Notes: generated from the sequence alone by a model not told the origin. A stretch of 64,000 bases of DNA from Lucinisca nassula (GCA_963580285.1 OY757010.1:64254406-64318405), one strand, 5' to 3'; positions 43,575 through 55,554 are shown, counted from the first letter of the stretch. Program-made: numbers and translations.

Positions 43575-44365
43575 TCATAACAGAAGTAGAGGCAATGATC
43601 AGGAATTGATACAATTAACCCACAGCTCCCATCAGAGACACCAAAGGGAAAGAAACACAATCATGAAACAATAGACCCTAATGGAAACATCAATAGCTAA
43701 AAGCCAAAGTGTTTGTGGACAGTTACTTTCCCACAAAATGGCCAATTGGCTATTCAAAATAAAATAATATAAGCGACACAAACACCCAAAAACAAACCAT
43801 AACAAAAATAAACCGCGACAGAAGAACCGCCTTGGAACGGCGGTCAACGAAATTCCGCTGTGTGTGTGGGGGGGGGGGGGGGGGGCTTTAATCGATTATA
43901 CGTGGCCGCAATCCTCGCCCTTACTTCCGTCGTGATTTAGACAAATAATTTGTTCAGTCCGCATGAAGGCCTCCTAACTCATCACTGCAACATCTCCGTG
44001 AACACAAAAATCAAACAACCACAGAGATGAAACAACGGTGAGGACTCGACAGCAAGAAACCACTGAAATGCTGGAGCAAAAGAAAACCAACAGTTAGACT
44101 GCGATGGGCACGACCAGAGACAGAGCATCAGGCACCAACCAACATTAAATTGAATTAGATCTCTCTAATTCTCAGTAAGCCTTTACGCTGGAACGGTCAT
44201 AGAATCTGAGGCCAGACCCACCGGCGTGTAATTAAAGAGGGAAGCAAAGTTGTCAACCGTGATTGGGTTAACTACCATGCATGCAGTGTGTCGAATAACA
44301 TGTATGTTGTACCCAATCGTTTTATATCGAAGAATGATTTTACGAAATTGGGTACAAATATGATG
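43575..44365 (-). pseudogene. Naiad 3' UTR and last RT codons
   Basis: Minus strand: the last 60 or so RT codons (FRKIILRYKTIGYN to the C-terminal SMTVPA, with stop near 44183) and the entire 3' UTR with its G run on the plus strand (43868-43885). 5' truncated. The coding end is well conserved relative to the 22-kb copy, suggesting a fairly recent insertion. Confidence 0.75.
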
Positions 44366-44374
44366 ACTGTGGAG

Positions 44375-44515
44375 CATGTTCAGGTACCGCAGTTTTATTA
44401 CCGCTGCGAGGGATTGAACCCGGAGCCTCTAGCCTCAAGGTCAAGTGCCTTAATTGCTGAGCTACAACACATCCATGTCCGTGTAAACACGACAGTTCAC
44501 CAAAAGTGAGATGGT
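44375..44515 (-). mobile_element. tRNA-headed SINE fragment
   Basis: The minus strand reads ggatgtgttgtagctcagca attaaggcacttg, with ctccgggttcaatccctcgc as the B box. The anticodon arm is poor, so a real tRNA is unlikely. It lies against the truncated Naiad. Confidence 0.5.
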
Positions 44516-44869
44516 CAGATGAAGAAAAGGTCAAATGTTTAAGTTAGTCACGTGCCAGACGTTGTAAAAAAAATAAAATAAAACAAAATGACCGCGCCCT
44601 TGCAAGATCTAGTAAGAATCATGCAAGCTAAAATGGTCGATATTTAGGTCTCTCGTCAGATCGAACCAGGATGCACGAACTTTCTTGATAAATATAAGAA
44701 AAATCGTCTTGAAACAACTGCCTAAATGAAATTTGTTGTGCAACTTTTCCCTCTGCGTTTTTTTTTTCGCCATATTAATTAAGTCAAGTGACCGATTTTA
44801 AAAACGTGATCGTTATGCTAAACGAAATTTTACGGAAATTTCACGATTTTCTAGTCGAATACAAAACGT

Positions 44870-45360
44870 GATTCACTTCATCATAGTGCAGATTATATTT
44901 TATTTTCCTCTGGGATCATTGCGCCCATCCCGGTAACATTGAAAATCGAATACCACTCAAGCCGGAGCTAGGGGGCGCGTGCAGTCTTGCTAACTACATT
45001 GCTGTACATGAAGAGACTCAATAAAACCGATTCTCCGATTTTCGTTCTTTTATGTGTTCTTTGTTTCCAAAGGCAACAGTTTAGCTTTTATTTTACCTCA
45101 CTGCAGCGGGTGTTAAATGCCGTGTGGCGCCTGTAAAAAGTCTCCCCCTGCTACATCATAGTGCAGATTATATTTTCTTTTGCTTTGGGATAATTGAGCA
45201 CATACTGGTGACATTGAAAATCGAATACCGCACAAGCCGGCGCTAGGGGGTGGGGGCGTAAGCAGCCTTGCTCTATGAAGAGACTCAATAAAACCTAGTC
45301 TCCGATTTTCGTTGGTGTTCTTTGCTTCCAAAGGCAACATTTTAGCTTTTTATTTTACGT
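44870..45360. repeat. Two-copy repeat with gagactcaataaaacc
   Basis: Copies at about 44885-45100 and 45160-45345 share tagtgcagattatattttct, acattgaaaatcgaatacc and agagactcaataaaacc. They are inverted relatives of 36010-36455. The 75-codon ORF is a shadow. Confidence 0.6.
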
Positions 45361-46087
45361 TATAAATCGTGGACCACAGTTTTCCCAGTCGAATACGCCT
45401 ATTAATTTCTATGAAAGATCAGGGAGAAATCTGTTTTGGTCTATTAAAATTTAAATCAGGCTTTTAATAAACAAAAATGTAGATGTTTTTGTGCATATAT
45501 TCTGCCTACGTACGGTTTTTCGACACTACTTCTGTGACGTGGAAGGGTACCGTAGACGTATGTCGTATAGTGTTCTGTTTTGGTACTTCGCTTTTATAAC
45601 ACAATAAAATAAAGTCTTTCAAAAGTTTCTAAGTTTTAATTTTCATTTCATTTCATTTCCGCGACAACCCCAAAAGTTGTATCAGATTAATTTCAATCTG
45701 ATACTTTCAAAAATGAGATCTTGTCACGACAGCTCTGATCTCGCTACATTGTAAAATAGATCTCCCACTAACGTGTTTAAAATTGGACCTTATATATGTT
45801 CTCTGAGCATTTCTAACATTTCACAATTCACGTTTACACCCTTATTATTTGTGCAAACGTCAATCATACTGCATAGTTTCAGGACGCTACCACGCAATTA
45901 TTGAAAGGTTATTGTTTTCCTAAATGCCTTTAAAAGCATTCTGCAACTGTTGAATTGACATAACATTAAAACATACACCCCTATAACTGACATAAACCAC
46001 CTTTTTGAGTGGCATATCCGTATACATTTTATAATTATGTCAGTTTTGTTTACTGCACCTGCATGTCTCTAGAAACTGATAAACACC
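45361..46087. other. Unassigned stretch
   Basis: tttcatttcatttcat microsatellite near 45642-45658. The agtttcatcaa-type terminus begins at its right end. No gene. Confidence 0.35.
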
Positions 46088-46435
46088 AGGGGCCAGTTTC
46101 ATCAAAGCATTTGCGACGTGTTTTCGTCTTAGAAAGATCGTACGAAGTTCTTACGACAAAAATCCTGTTTCATCAAATGCTCGAGTTCTGCGATGTTCGC
46201 ACATTTAGTCGTATTTCTGAGATGAATATTTAGACATCGCACATTGAAATTTTCTTCTAATCACAGCCATAGCTGAAGAAGATGACGCGCGGTATATGTT
46301 AAAGAAACCTACGCTCATCCATTGAGTAACGTTGTTAAAAAGGATGGTACGCAACTTGTCATTTTGGTTACCTTCGCAGATCACGCCCATTACTTATACA
46401 AGCCCACGCAATGAATGTTTAGGTTTAGGGTGGGG

Positions 46436-46520
46436 GTTTCTTTTTTTTTAAGTAGAGATTGAGGGTACTCGTTAGAAGCGCCTCGTTGTGGTTGTGCTTA
46501 CGAGTACCCGCAATATATAT
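46436..46520. repeat. MITE palindrome fragment
   Basis: gagggtactcgttagaagcg / cgttgtggttgtgcttacga gtaccc. Only the core remains. Confidence 0.5.
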
Positions 46521-46607
46521 TTCATGGTATAACCTAGAACCGACGTTCGCTTTCGGAGAAATAGATTGGCCTGCATAGTGCTCCCGCGCAGAGCTGAAAC
46601 TGACCAA

Positions 46608-46842
46608 CATAACGAAAACACACCTATACAAATACATTGTATCCTTTATTGCCAAAAAAAATGAAAATTTCCAGATAAAAATTGTGATATTTTTTCTTAT
46701 TTCTGCTCAAAATATAGATTGTGGGTTCTCATTAGAACCGCCTCATATAAGAAAAATAATATTTACCCCAGTAAACCCAAGTTTTACTATATAAAAGTGG
46801 GGTTCGAGGAGTTCAAAATTATACAGGCGTGTTTTCCTGATG
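46608..46842. mobile_element. Hairpin MITE, family B, palindrome half deleted
   Basis: Ends cataacgaaaacacacctat and tacaggcgtgttttcctgat. The palindrome stops at gaaccgcctcat. Confidence 0.6.
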
Positions 46843-46849
46843 ATTCGAT

Positions 46850-47045
46850 TACTGGTTTACCGTTTAGAATGTAAAAGCGTGTACAAGAAAAATGGTGCGA
46901 GTCGGACCGCTAGCGGTTTCTTTGGACGGTAGGGCTTAAGATACCATTTATCTCAAGGTCAGGGAAAAGCCCCACAAAATCAGAAACAGTGCCTCCAAAA
47001 TGACCTATATACATGTACCATCGGTTAACGGGGGCTTAAAACCTC
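46850..47045 (+). mobile_element. SINE-1, 5' truncated and diverged
   Basis: Matches from actggtttaccg to the gttaacgggggcttaaaacc tail. Confidence 0.5.
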
Positions 47046-47389
47046 CATACAAGTAGCAAAAGAACCGGCGCGTAGATTACCCGCAATCTGCGATTAGACT
47101 TTTGATTAAAACGAAGACTCAGTGTGCCTAAAATCAAACTAGAATTGTCAATACGACACAGATGCCTCCGTCCGGGGACCATCCTCACCAAGGAAATAAA
47201 GAATGTTGCAAAAAATAATAATAAATAACTCAATCAAATAAAGACACCATTTCTCGCTTGGTAAACGGTCCTTGAGGGCATCGGCGTAGGTGGGGGTAAT
47301 GTCGTTTGAATCTTGGAAAAAGTATGTATCATCATACCAAATATGAACCAAATACATAAAACATAAATTACTAAATCGGTGACATTGTC

Positions 47390-47800
47390 CATGAGTTTTG
47401 GTTTTACGGCCTCTTTTATTTCGAGCCGATCATTAATCAGTTTGTTTGTTTGTTTGATTTGAGGTTTAACGTCCCCGTCAACACTGTAAATGTCATTTTG
47501 AAGACGTTGCTTCCAATTTTGTGGGACTTTTACCCGACACTGAGATGAAATGACATCTCAAGCCCTGTCGCCCAATGAAACCAATAGGTTTTATTAGCAT
47601 TGACTGTCCGCCTCGCACCGCGGTTCCTGGACAGGCTTAGATCCTCTAAGCGGGTTACCAGTACTAGTGTGCGGGCCGGATTCAGCTCTGCGTGGAAGCA
47701 TCATGCAGCCCATATATTTCTTTAAACCCTATGGGCGGGGGCCGATCATTAATCAAATTTGAGCGAAAACTAAACGAAGTAGCCGGAGAAACGACCTGTA
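47390..47800 (-). mobile_element. SINE-2 body split by a SINE-1
   Basis: gttttggttttacggcc and gagccgatcattaatca match the SINE-2 3' body (compare 62872-62935). It resumes at 47742 with ccgatcattaatca and gtagccggagaaacgacct. Confidence 0.65.
47440..47741 (-). mobile_element. SINE-1, full length, with 14-bp target duplication
   Basis: Flanked by ccgatcattaatca at 47426-47439 and 47742-47755. Both ends are intact: the gtttgtttgtttgatttgag tail side and the ccctatgggcgggggc head side. This defines the element boundaries for the family. Confidence 0.8.
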
Positions 47801-48340
47801 TCTTTCATCATACCAAATACGAACTAAATTCATGCTACGGAGAGGGAAATGTGAGGTCCTATTAAAAACGTTGACATTCAAATATTCTGAGCACTTGACC
47901 TTGAGGGCATGGGGTGGGTTTGCTGCAAATTCTGAGTCCGTGACCTTGACCTTGAGGTCATGGGCATGCTGACTAAAACCTTAAATGAGTATCGATCATC
48001 GTACCAAATATGAACCAAATCCATTACATGTATATGGTTTTAAAAAATATGAGCTCTTAAATAAGTTCAACATTTAAAGTTTTCTGAATCTGTGCCTTGA
48101 CCTAGAGGTCATAGGTAAGGCCCAGTGTATTGCTGAATAAACCTTTTGACCTTAACCTATCATCACATTTCCATCATATGGTCTGAAAAATATGAGCTCT
48201 TAAAAGTTTAGATTCTTCCCGCTGGTACAATGCCTTAACCTGAGGTTACAGGATCACGTACGCACACCCCATACGGAAGGACGTACTTACACGTGTGTAC
48301 GCTCGTATGTACGAAAACCTTCACGGCATCATGCCTCTGC
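47801..48340. repeat. Degenerate tandem repeat (catcataccaaatatgaacc)
   Basis: About four units share accaaatatgaaccaaatcc, ttgaccttgaggtcatggg and aaaaatatgagctcttaaa. An earlier relative is at 47265-47370. It ends in acgtacgcacacccc-type sequence near 48255. Confidence 0.5.
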
Positions 48341-49252
48341 ACGTGTGTGGGTTTGGGGGGTTGGGGTAATAGTCTTGCGTAATATCATTTCGTCTGTGTA
48401 AGTGTGTATAATTTTGCAGGCGATTGTATAATTTTGTATATATAACTTTGTTTCAAGTCAGGTTCTTTGTAATTTAAAACCAGTCAAGATGTAGAATTTT
48501 TATTGAAAGCAAAATCCGCTGGACGGCCTGACAGACGACAATCAATGAATAAATACTTGCTAAGACCATTGCCAACAACAAACCGGAGCTGAAAACTGAC
48601 ATACGTTATATACGAACACTTACAGAGTCCACGTCACGTAACGTTATAGGCGGCGTCCTTATTAAACAACGTCATGTATTGACGTTTTGTGTTAAAATCT
48701 TGCGTAAACTGTGTTTTAAGTTCAAACGATAAATTGAATACATGTATTGTATTCATGCCCGGGCATTACTGGATTTATTTAAGGTAACAAAATGCTCAGC
48801 GAAGTCTCACATGTCATCCCTTTTCCTCAACCAATATTATAAACTCAACAATATACGTGCACTCATGGAAAAGGCCCGCCCGCATTAACTGACAAACGTG
48901 AAAGGTTCATAATAACGTTAAATCAACGTTAATATGAGGTCATGACGTCTACAAACAGACCAACTCGCCAGTGGTAAAGAGGGAAGGGGGTCCAGATAAT
49001 TAACATCTGTATCGTACGACACTGAAACGGCAACACAAGTTGAAACAACAAAGAATCAACGTTGATTCAACGTTGTTTGTACTCAATATTCACCTTGGTC
49101 CACTAGAACAATAATTTTAAAACGTGTAATCTACCTTACACGGCTATTTCAAGACGGCATGTGATCGCGCATGTGACAATTAGTGGCCCTGTATAAGTGC
49201 ATATTCAAAATTAAGACTTATTTTAGTGAAACGCTTTAGCTCGTACGAACAC
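48341..49252. other. Mostly unassigned; degraded palindromic MITE
   Basis: 48750-48870 keeps aaaatgctcagcgaagtctc and catcccttttcctcaacc, a remnant of the element at 6706-7215. No gene. Confidence 0.4.
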
Positions 49253-49504
49253 TTTGCGATGTTTTGATGAAACTGACGTACGCAGTTCTTTAAAAAGTGC
49301 GTAAGAACAATTTAAGATTAATCGTACGATGTTTATTGATGAAACTGGCCCCAGGTGGTTACTGCGTAATCACATATTTTATATGTCAAATGACGATTTG
49401 GACTCAGTCCAATTTACTTGAATGACTGCCAATATAAACAAGACATGTAACTCAAGTTTAGAAAGTACAATGCATCATTTTATAGCCTGTTAGCAAAACC
49501 AATA

Positions 49505-49838
49505 TTTTATAGATTGTGTGTGTGAATTCGGGTTTAACGTCGCTTTCAACAATTTTTCAGTCATATCACGACGGTTTCTGGTTGCGACAGGGACTCCAAT
49601 GCTCACTTTTATAGTGCTGCCTCACTGGAGTCCAAGACACATTACATGATACCACACCCAGTCACATTATCCTTACACTGGGTCGACCAGTCCTAGCTCT
49701 ACCCCGTAAATCTGAGTGCCAAGCGAGGAGCAGCTAGTACCATTTTTAACGACTTTGGTATGTCGCGGCCCGGGATCGAACCCGTGACCTCCCGTTCCCC
49801 GGAGCGGACACTCTACCAACTGAGCTATCGGGGCCGGT
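49505..49838 (-). mobile_element. SINE-4 (tRNA-derived), full length
   Basis: The minus strand starts ccggccccgatagctcagtt ggtagag (A box), with gtcacgggttcgatcccggg (B box). A conserved body (ggactccagtgaggcagcac) and the tail gcgacgttaaacccgaattc acacaca follow. The head still resembles a tRNA, but the body and tail identify a SINE. The 93-codon ORF is a shadow. Confidence 0.75.
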
Positions 49839-49847
49839 AATATTTTT

Positions 49848-52606
49848 AGCTCACCTGTCACGTAGTGGCAAGGTGAGCTTTTGGGATCACTTTTTGTCCG
49901 TCGTGCGTCCGTGTGTGCGTGCGTCCGTCCGTAAACTTTTTCTTCAAACAACACCTCCTCCTAAACCACTGATCGGATTTTGACCATACTTCACAGGAAT
50001 GATCCTTAGGTGGTCCCCTTTCAAAGTTGTTCAAATTGTTCGGTCTGTTGCACATCTAGGTAAAGGGAGCTAAAAATAGATTTTTTTACTGAAAATTTTA
50101 AAAATCTTCTTCTCTGAAACCGCAAGGCCCAGGTCTTTGATATTTGGTATGAAGCTTCATCTAGTGGACCTCTACCAAGATTTTCAGCTTATAGCCCTGG
50201 GGCCAAAAATGCCCCCGCCCCGGGGGCCTTTGGTTTTACATAGGCTTATAAAGGGAAAACCCTTAAAAATCTTCTCAGAAACCACAAGGCCCAGATCTTT
50301 GATATTTGGTTTGAAGTTTCATCTAGTGGACCTCTACCAAGATTGTTCAAATTATAGCCCTGGGGCCAAAAATGCCCCCGCCCCGGGGGCCTTTGGTTTT
50401 ATATAGGCCTATATAGGGAAAATCTTTAAACATCTTCTTCTCTGAAACCGCAAGGCCCAAGTCTTTGATATTTGGTGTGAAGCTTCATCTAGTGGACCTC
50501 TATCAAGATTGTTCAAATTATCGCCCTGGGGCCACAAATGCCCCTGCCCCGAGGGCCTTTGGTTTTACATAGGCTTATATAGGGAAAATCTTTAAAAATC
50601 TTCTTCTCTGAAACCATAAGGCCCAGGTCTTTGATATTTGGTTTGGTGCTTCATCTAGTGGGTGTCTACCAAGATTGTTCAAATTATAGCCCTGGGGCCA
50701 AAAATGCCCCAGCCCCGGGGGCCTTTGTTTTTTACAAAGGCTTATATAGGGAAAATCTTTAAAAATCTTCTACTCTGAAACCGCAAGGCCCAAGTCTTTG
50801 ATATTTGGTGGGAAGCTTCATCTAGGGGACCTTTATCAAGATTGTTTAAATTATAGCCCTAGGGCCAAAAATGCCCCGCCCCAGGGCCCTTTGGTTTTAC
50901 AAATGGGTCATATAGGGAAAATATTTAAAAATCTTCTTCTCTGAAACCACATGACCAAGGTCTTAAATTTTGGTATGAAGCTTCATCTAGTGGACCTCTA
51001 CCAAGATTGTTCAAATTCTAGCCCTGGGGCCAAAAATGCCCCCACCCCAGGGGCCTTTCGTTTTACATAGACTTATACAGGGATAATCGTTAAAAATCTT
51101 CATCTCTGAAACCACAAGGCCCAGTTCGTTGATATTTGGTGTGAAGCTTCATCTAGTGGACCTCTATCAAGATTGTTAGGACCCCGCACTGAAAGTGTGG
51201 GTGCCCTATAGTAAGTAATCACTCTGTCCGTCCGTCTGTCTGTCTGTCTGTCCGTCTGTCCGTCCACAATTTTTTTTATCCTCCATACCTTTCTTATTCC
51301 TGGATGGATTTAAATATTACTTGGCAGAAATGTTAACCATAATGTGATGGAGTGTTGCGCGCAAGACTCAGGTCCGTACCTCAAAGGTCAAAGTCATACT
51401 TAGAGGTTAAAGGTCAAAAAAGGGTCTTTCCTGTGTCCAATTAATAACTTTGTTATTATTATTCCTGGATGGCAGAAATGTTAACCATAATGTGATGGAG
51501 TGTTGCGCGCAAGACTCAGGTCCGTACCTCAAAGGTCAAGGTCATACTTAGAGGTTAAAGGTCAAAAAAGGGTCTTTCCTGTGTCCAATTAATAACTTTG
51601 TTATTATTCCTGGATGGATTTAAATATTACTTGGCAGAAATGTTAACCATAATGTGGCCCCGCACTGAAAGTGTGGGTGCCCTATAGTAATCACTCTGTC
51701 CCTCCGTCTGTCTGTCTGTCCGTCCACAATTTTTTTTATCCTCCATAACTTTCTTATTAGGGCCCCGCACTGAAAGTGTCGGTGCCCTATAGTAATCACT
51801 CTGTCCGTCCGTCTGTCTGTCCGTCTGTCCGTCCACAAATTTTTTCTACTCTTCTGATAGCGCTGCCGGGGCCCTAGTCAGTTTCACTGACAGCTCTAGT
51901 TCAAATTATAGGCCTAGGGCGAAAAATGCCCCCACCTGCAGGCCCTTTGGTTTTACATTGGCTTATACAGGGAAAATCTTTAAAAAGCTTCTTCTCCAAA
52001 ACGAGATGGCCCAGTAATTTGAAATTTGGTGTGTAGCTTCATCTAGTGGACTTCTACCAAGATTGTTCAAACCATAGCCCTTGAGTCAAAAATGCCCCCA
52101 CCCCAGGGCCCTTCGTTTTTAGATTGACTTATATAGTGAAATTAAAAAAAATCTTCTACTCTGAAACCGCAAGGCCCAGGTCTTTGATATTTGGCGTGAA
52201 GCTTCATCTAAATTGTTCTAATTATAGCCCTGGGAAATAGAAGTCATGGCAATGAAAACCTTTGAAAATCATCTTGTCTGAAAGAAGAAGGCCAAGGTCT
52301 TTGATATTTGGTATGAAGCTTCGTCTTGTGGATTTTTACCAAGATGGTTCAAATTATAGCCCTGGGAGCAAAAATGGCCCGCCCAGGGGACCCCAAGGTT
52401 TATGTAGACTTATATAAGGAAAACCTTTAAAAATCTTGTCTGAAACCAGAAGTCTCCGTTCTTTGATATTTGGTATGAAGCTTCGCCTTTTAGACCACTA
52501 CCAAGATTAATCATATTATAGCCCGGGGCCTATAATGGCTCTCCCAGGGGCCCACTTGATACCCTATGGATCAGGTGAGCGATCCAGGGCCATCATGGCC
52601 CTCTAG
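49848..52606 (+). mobile_element. Helentron-like element, complete, with nested insertion
   Basis: Starts agctcacctgtcacgtagtg gcaaggtgagc, then tccgtccgtaaac and the caaacaacacctcctcctaa module. About thirteen tandem units of 155-170 bp follow, and it ends ggatcaggtgagcgatcc, hairpin agggccatcatggccct, CTAG. Open frames across it are repeat shadows. It is non-coding, so mobilisation would need a Rep/helicase from elsewhere. Confidence 0.65.
51178..51899 (+). mobile_element. Second Helentron-like family, nested
   Basis: Begins aggaccccgcactgaaagtg tgggtgccctatag with a tctgtccgtc microsatellite and internal direct duplications (51460-51650). It ends ggggccctagtcagtttcac tgacagctCTAG, with hairpin gtcagtttcactgac. 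It splits a tandem unit of the outer element at aagattgtt/ttcaaattat. The ORFs with repeated TDR residues read the microsatellite. Confidence 0.65.
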
Positions 52607-52829
52607 TATAGAAAGAAAGATTCTTAATTAAACTTTAACAGTTTAGAAAGTTTAGTAACTATTAAATTATATGCCTTTACGACCCACCAACACTATAGAT
52701 CATACAAGGCTAGTTTCTTACGACCCTTCAACATTATAGTATTACATGTTATACATGTTATATGCTCAGAGAACGACTATGTTATACTTCACACTTATAA
52801 AAGCAAACCTTAATGATATAACAGAATGT

Positions 52830-53084
52830 GTTCTCGGAGATGCTGCACTGATAAGTTAGGAGGCCTTCATGCGGACTGAACAAATTATTTGTCTTATTCG
52901 CGACGGAAGTAAGGGCGAGGATTGTGGCCACGTAAAATCGACTTAAGCCCCCCCCCCCCCACACACACACACACACACTCCCCAGCGGAATTTGTTGCCG
53001 CTGACCGTTCCAAGGTTCTTCTGTCGCGGTTGATTTTTGTTATGGTTTGTCTTTGGGTTTTTGTGTCGCTTTTATTATTTTATT
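52830..53084 (+). mobile_element. Naiad 3' UTR, left piece
   Basis: gttctcggagatgctgcact, gaacaaattatttgtc, a poly-C/AC tract (52948-52978) and hairpin cagcggaa/ttgccgctg. It continues after 60681 with tttggatagcctattggcc, so the Helentron-like element inserted here. Confidence 0.7.
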
Positions 53085-54646
53085 AGCTCACCAGAGCCGA
53101 AGGCTCCGGGGGAGCTTATAGGATAGGCAGTTGTCCGTCTGCGTCGTCGTGTGACGTCAACACTTTTAAACGACATCTCCTCTGAAGCCGCTAGGCCCAT
53201 TGGGCCCAAATTTTATCTGTAGCATCCTTTGGCTGGGGGATTGAAAGTTTGTGTTTTTTTATCAAAATCGGCTCATTAGTTTGGTTGCTATGGCAACTTG
53301 TAGTTTCCATAGACTTATAATGGGGAAAATTGAAAAATGTCATTTACTGCCAAGCCTCTGCAGATATTTTTACAAAACATTCATAGAAATGTTCCTTAGG
53401 CAATCTACTATCTGCCGTATGATTTTAGGCCTTCTGCCCATTTTTATTGGTTGCCATGGAAACCAAAATGTAAAAAATAGATAAAAAAATACTTCAAAAA
53501 TCATCTCCTCAGAAACCATATGGTCTAGGAGGCTGAGGCTTTATGAAAATATTCACCATATTTGCCTTTATAGGTTTTGTGTTTTTTTATGAAATTTGGC
53601 CTTTCAGTTTTGTTGCTATGGCAACTTAGAGTTCCATTGACTTATAATGGGGAAAACTGAAAAATGGCATTTACTGCCAAGTCATTGCAGATATTTTGAC
53701 AAAACTTACATAAACATGTTCCTTGAGTAAACTTCTCTCAGCCATATGCTTTTATGTCAACCTGGGGGTCTCCTAGGTTGTGCCTTGGCCATGCCCCGCC
53801 CCGTCCACTTCATAAAATGCCTTATATCTCAGAAACCTTACAGATCCAAACCCCATACCAGATAAGATGCATTAAGTGACACCAACCTGGGGGTCCCCCG
53901 GGATGTGCCGTGGACATGCCCTGCCCCCTCTATTTCATAAAATGCCATTTATCTCAGAAACCATTCAGATCCCCACCCCTAAACTATATATATTCTTGTT
54001 CCTAATGCTAAGATGCATTAAGTGATACCAACCTGGGGGTCTCCCGGGATGTGCCGGGGACATGCCCCACCCCCTCCACTTCATAAAATGCCATTTATCT
54101 CAGAAATCATTGAGATCCCCACCCCTAAACCATATATATTCTTGTTCCTTATGATAAGACGGACTCAGTGACACCAACCTGGGGGTCCCTCGGGATGTGC
54201 CGGGGCCATGCCCCACCCCCTCCACTTCATAAAAGGCCCAATATCCCAGTAACCTTACAGATCCCCACCCCTTAACCATATATATTCTCGTTCATTATGA
54301 TAAAACGCATTCAGTGACACCAACCTGGGGGTCCCCAGGGATGTTCTTGGGCCATGCCTCACCCCCTCCATTTCATAATATCACAATATCTTGGAAACCT
54401 TACAGATCCCCACCCCTAAACCATATATATTATTGTTCCTTATGATAAGACACATTCATTGACACCAACCTGGGGGTTCCAGGGCCTTGCCCCACCCCTG
54501 CACTTCAGAAAAGGCCTTATATCTCAGAAACTGGTCAGAGCCCCACCCCTAAACCATATATATTCATCTTCCTTATGATAAGACGCATTCAGTGGCACCA
54601 GCTTGTGAGTCCCTGGGGCATGCCCGGGCCATGCCCCGTCACTTGA

Positions 54647-55554
54647 AGAAGTATAGGGGTCTCTTGGCCCCCAATGACGTCACAGGATTGTCGACAAAAT
54701 GGCCGCCAATTTGACCCTCGATGACCTCGCGGGGGTCGCTCTCGATGGGGGATTAGACCAAGATGGCCGCCATTTCTGACCTCGTTTGACCCTCGAACAC
54801 CTTGCAAGGGGTCGCCGGATGACCTACGTGGAGGGGGTTGACGCGTTTAGTAGAAACGCCCTAGACCACGGGATGGTAGCGTCACGTCCTAGGGCACGGG
54901 GTATTCTATATATACGGGCTCATCTACAGGGTAGAGGGGTGACCATTCCCACACCAGGTATCCCGACTGCAACTGGCTTATACACTTGGCCAACGTACCA
55001 GTACGTGTACTTCCTATCCACCCCTATATTCTGCGAAGGCGTCCACTTCGATCCGAACCGGATAGGAGCGGTAAAGCTCGAGCCCTGCTTCTTTTGATAA
55101 AATAAGATGCGAAAACATTAGCAGACGACAATAAAAATACGGGTTTCTAGTAAATAACTCGCATTATTTTGCCTACTCCCTTTGCTGCCTCGTCACTAAA
55201 TGATTGCAGAATGGCTAAACTCTTCGTTTAATATGTCGGCTGACCCTAGACGACCTTTCAGACCGGTGTAGGTCTTCACCACTAACTATCGGAAAATGGA
55301 ACACTCCGTACTTATTAGGCTGGGAGAGTCCATTGTCATACATGGGTTAGACCATTTACGATTATAGAACGTGGATCTATAATGAGAAAAACATTCGCCC
55401 ATTCCGCACTCATTACGAGCACTCACCATTTCAAGCCTAAGATCCTATAAATGGAACGAGGTAAACAGCGTAGATCCTGATGACACGGCCCTATGCAAAC
55501 GGTACGGGCTACGACCCATTATACGGGAATGTTTTGAATCATGACTTTTTTCAT
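54647..55554. repeat. Left terminal inverted repeat
   Basis: Pairs with 59147-60056. The outer edge contains tgacgtcacaggattgtcga and two aatggccgcc words; the inner edge is aaacattcccgtataat/attatacgggaatgttt type sequence. Confidence 0.8.
54786..55097 (+). CDS. ORF in left TIR, unknown (103 codons)
   Basis: Reads inward from the element end and finishes ...DPNRIGAVKLEPCFF. Its right-arm counterpart is at 59606-60004 and differs at only four residues over the shared 102. A 5' extension in the right arm (MAAILSLDDLAGV) is closed on the left by indels. It resembles no family I recognise. Similarity between arms may reflect only arm homogenisation, so coding status is unproven. Confidence 0.35.
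   Translation: MTLEHLARGRRMTYVEGVDAFSRNALDHGMVASRPRARGILYIRAHLQGRGVTIPTPGIPTATGLYTWPTYQYVYFLSTPIFCEGVHFDPNRIGAVKLEPCFF

Larger units (their letters stand above)
46090..49355. mobile_element. Possible TIR pair (ggggccagtttcatca)
   Basis: Left ggggccagtttcatcaaagc (46090) and right ttgatgaaactggcccca (49338-49355) are inverted, and both continue with atcgtacga and cttacg words. They may bound one 3.3-kb element or be two solo termini. The interior is a mosaic of SINEs and MITEs without transposase. Confidence 0.4.

Noticed and set aside
47801..48340. CRISPR-like array
   Set aside because: The genome is eukaryotic and the repeats are long, degenerate and without uniform spacers.
49765..49838. 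tRNA gene on the minus strand
   Set aside because: A and B boxes are good, but it is fused to a SINE body and gacgttaaac tail; the flanking structure is that of a retroposon.
51620..51838. ORFs with repeated TDR residues
   Set aside because: Translation of a tctgtccgtc microsatellite inside a Helentron-like element.
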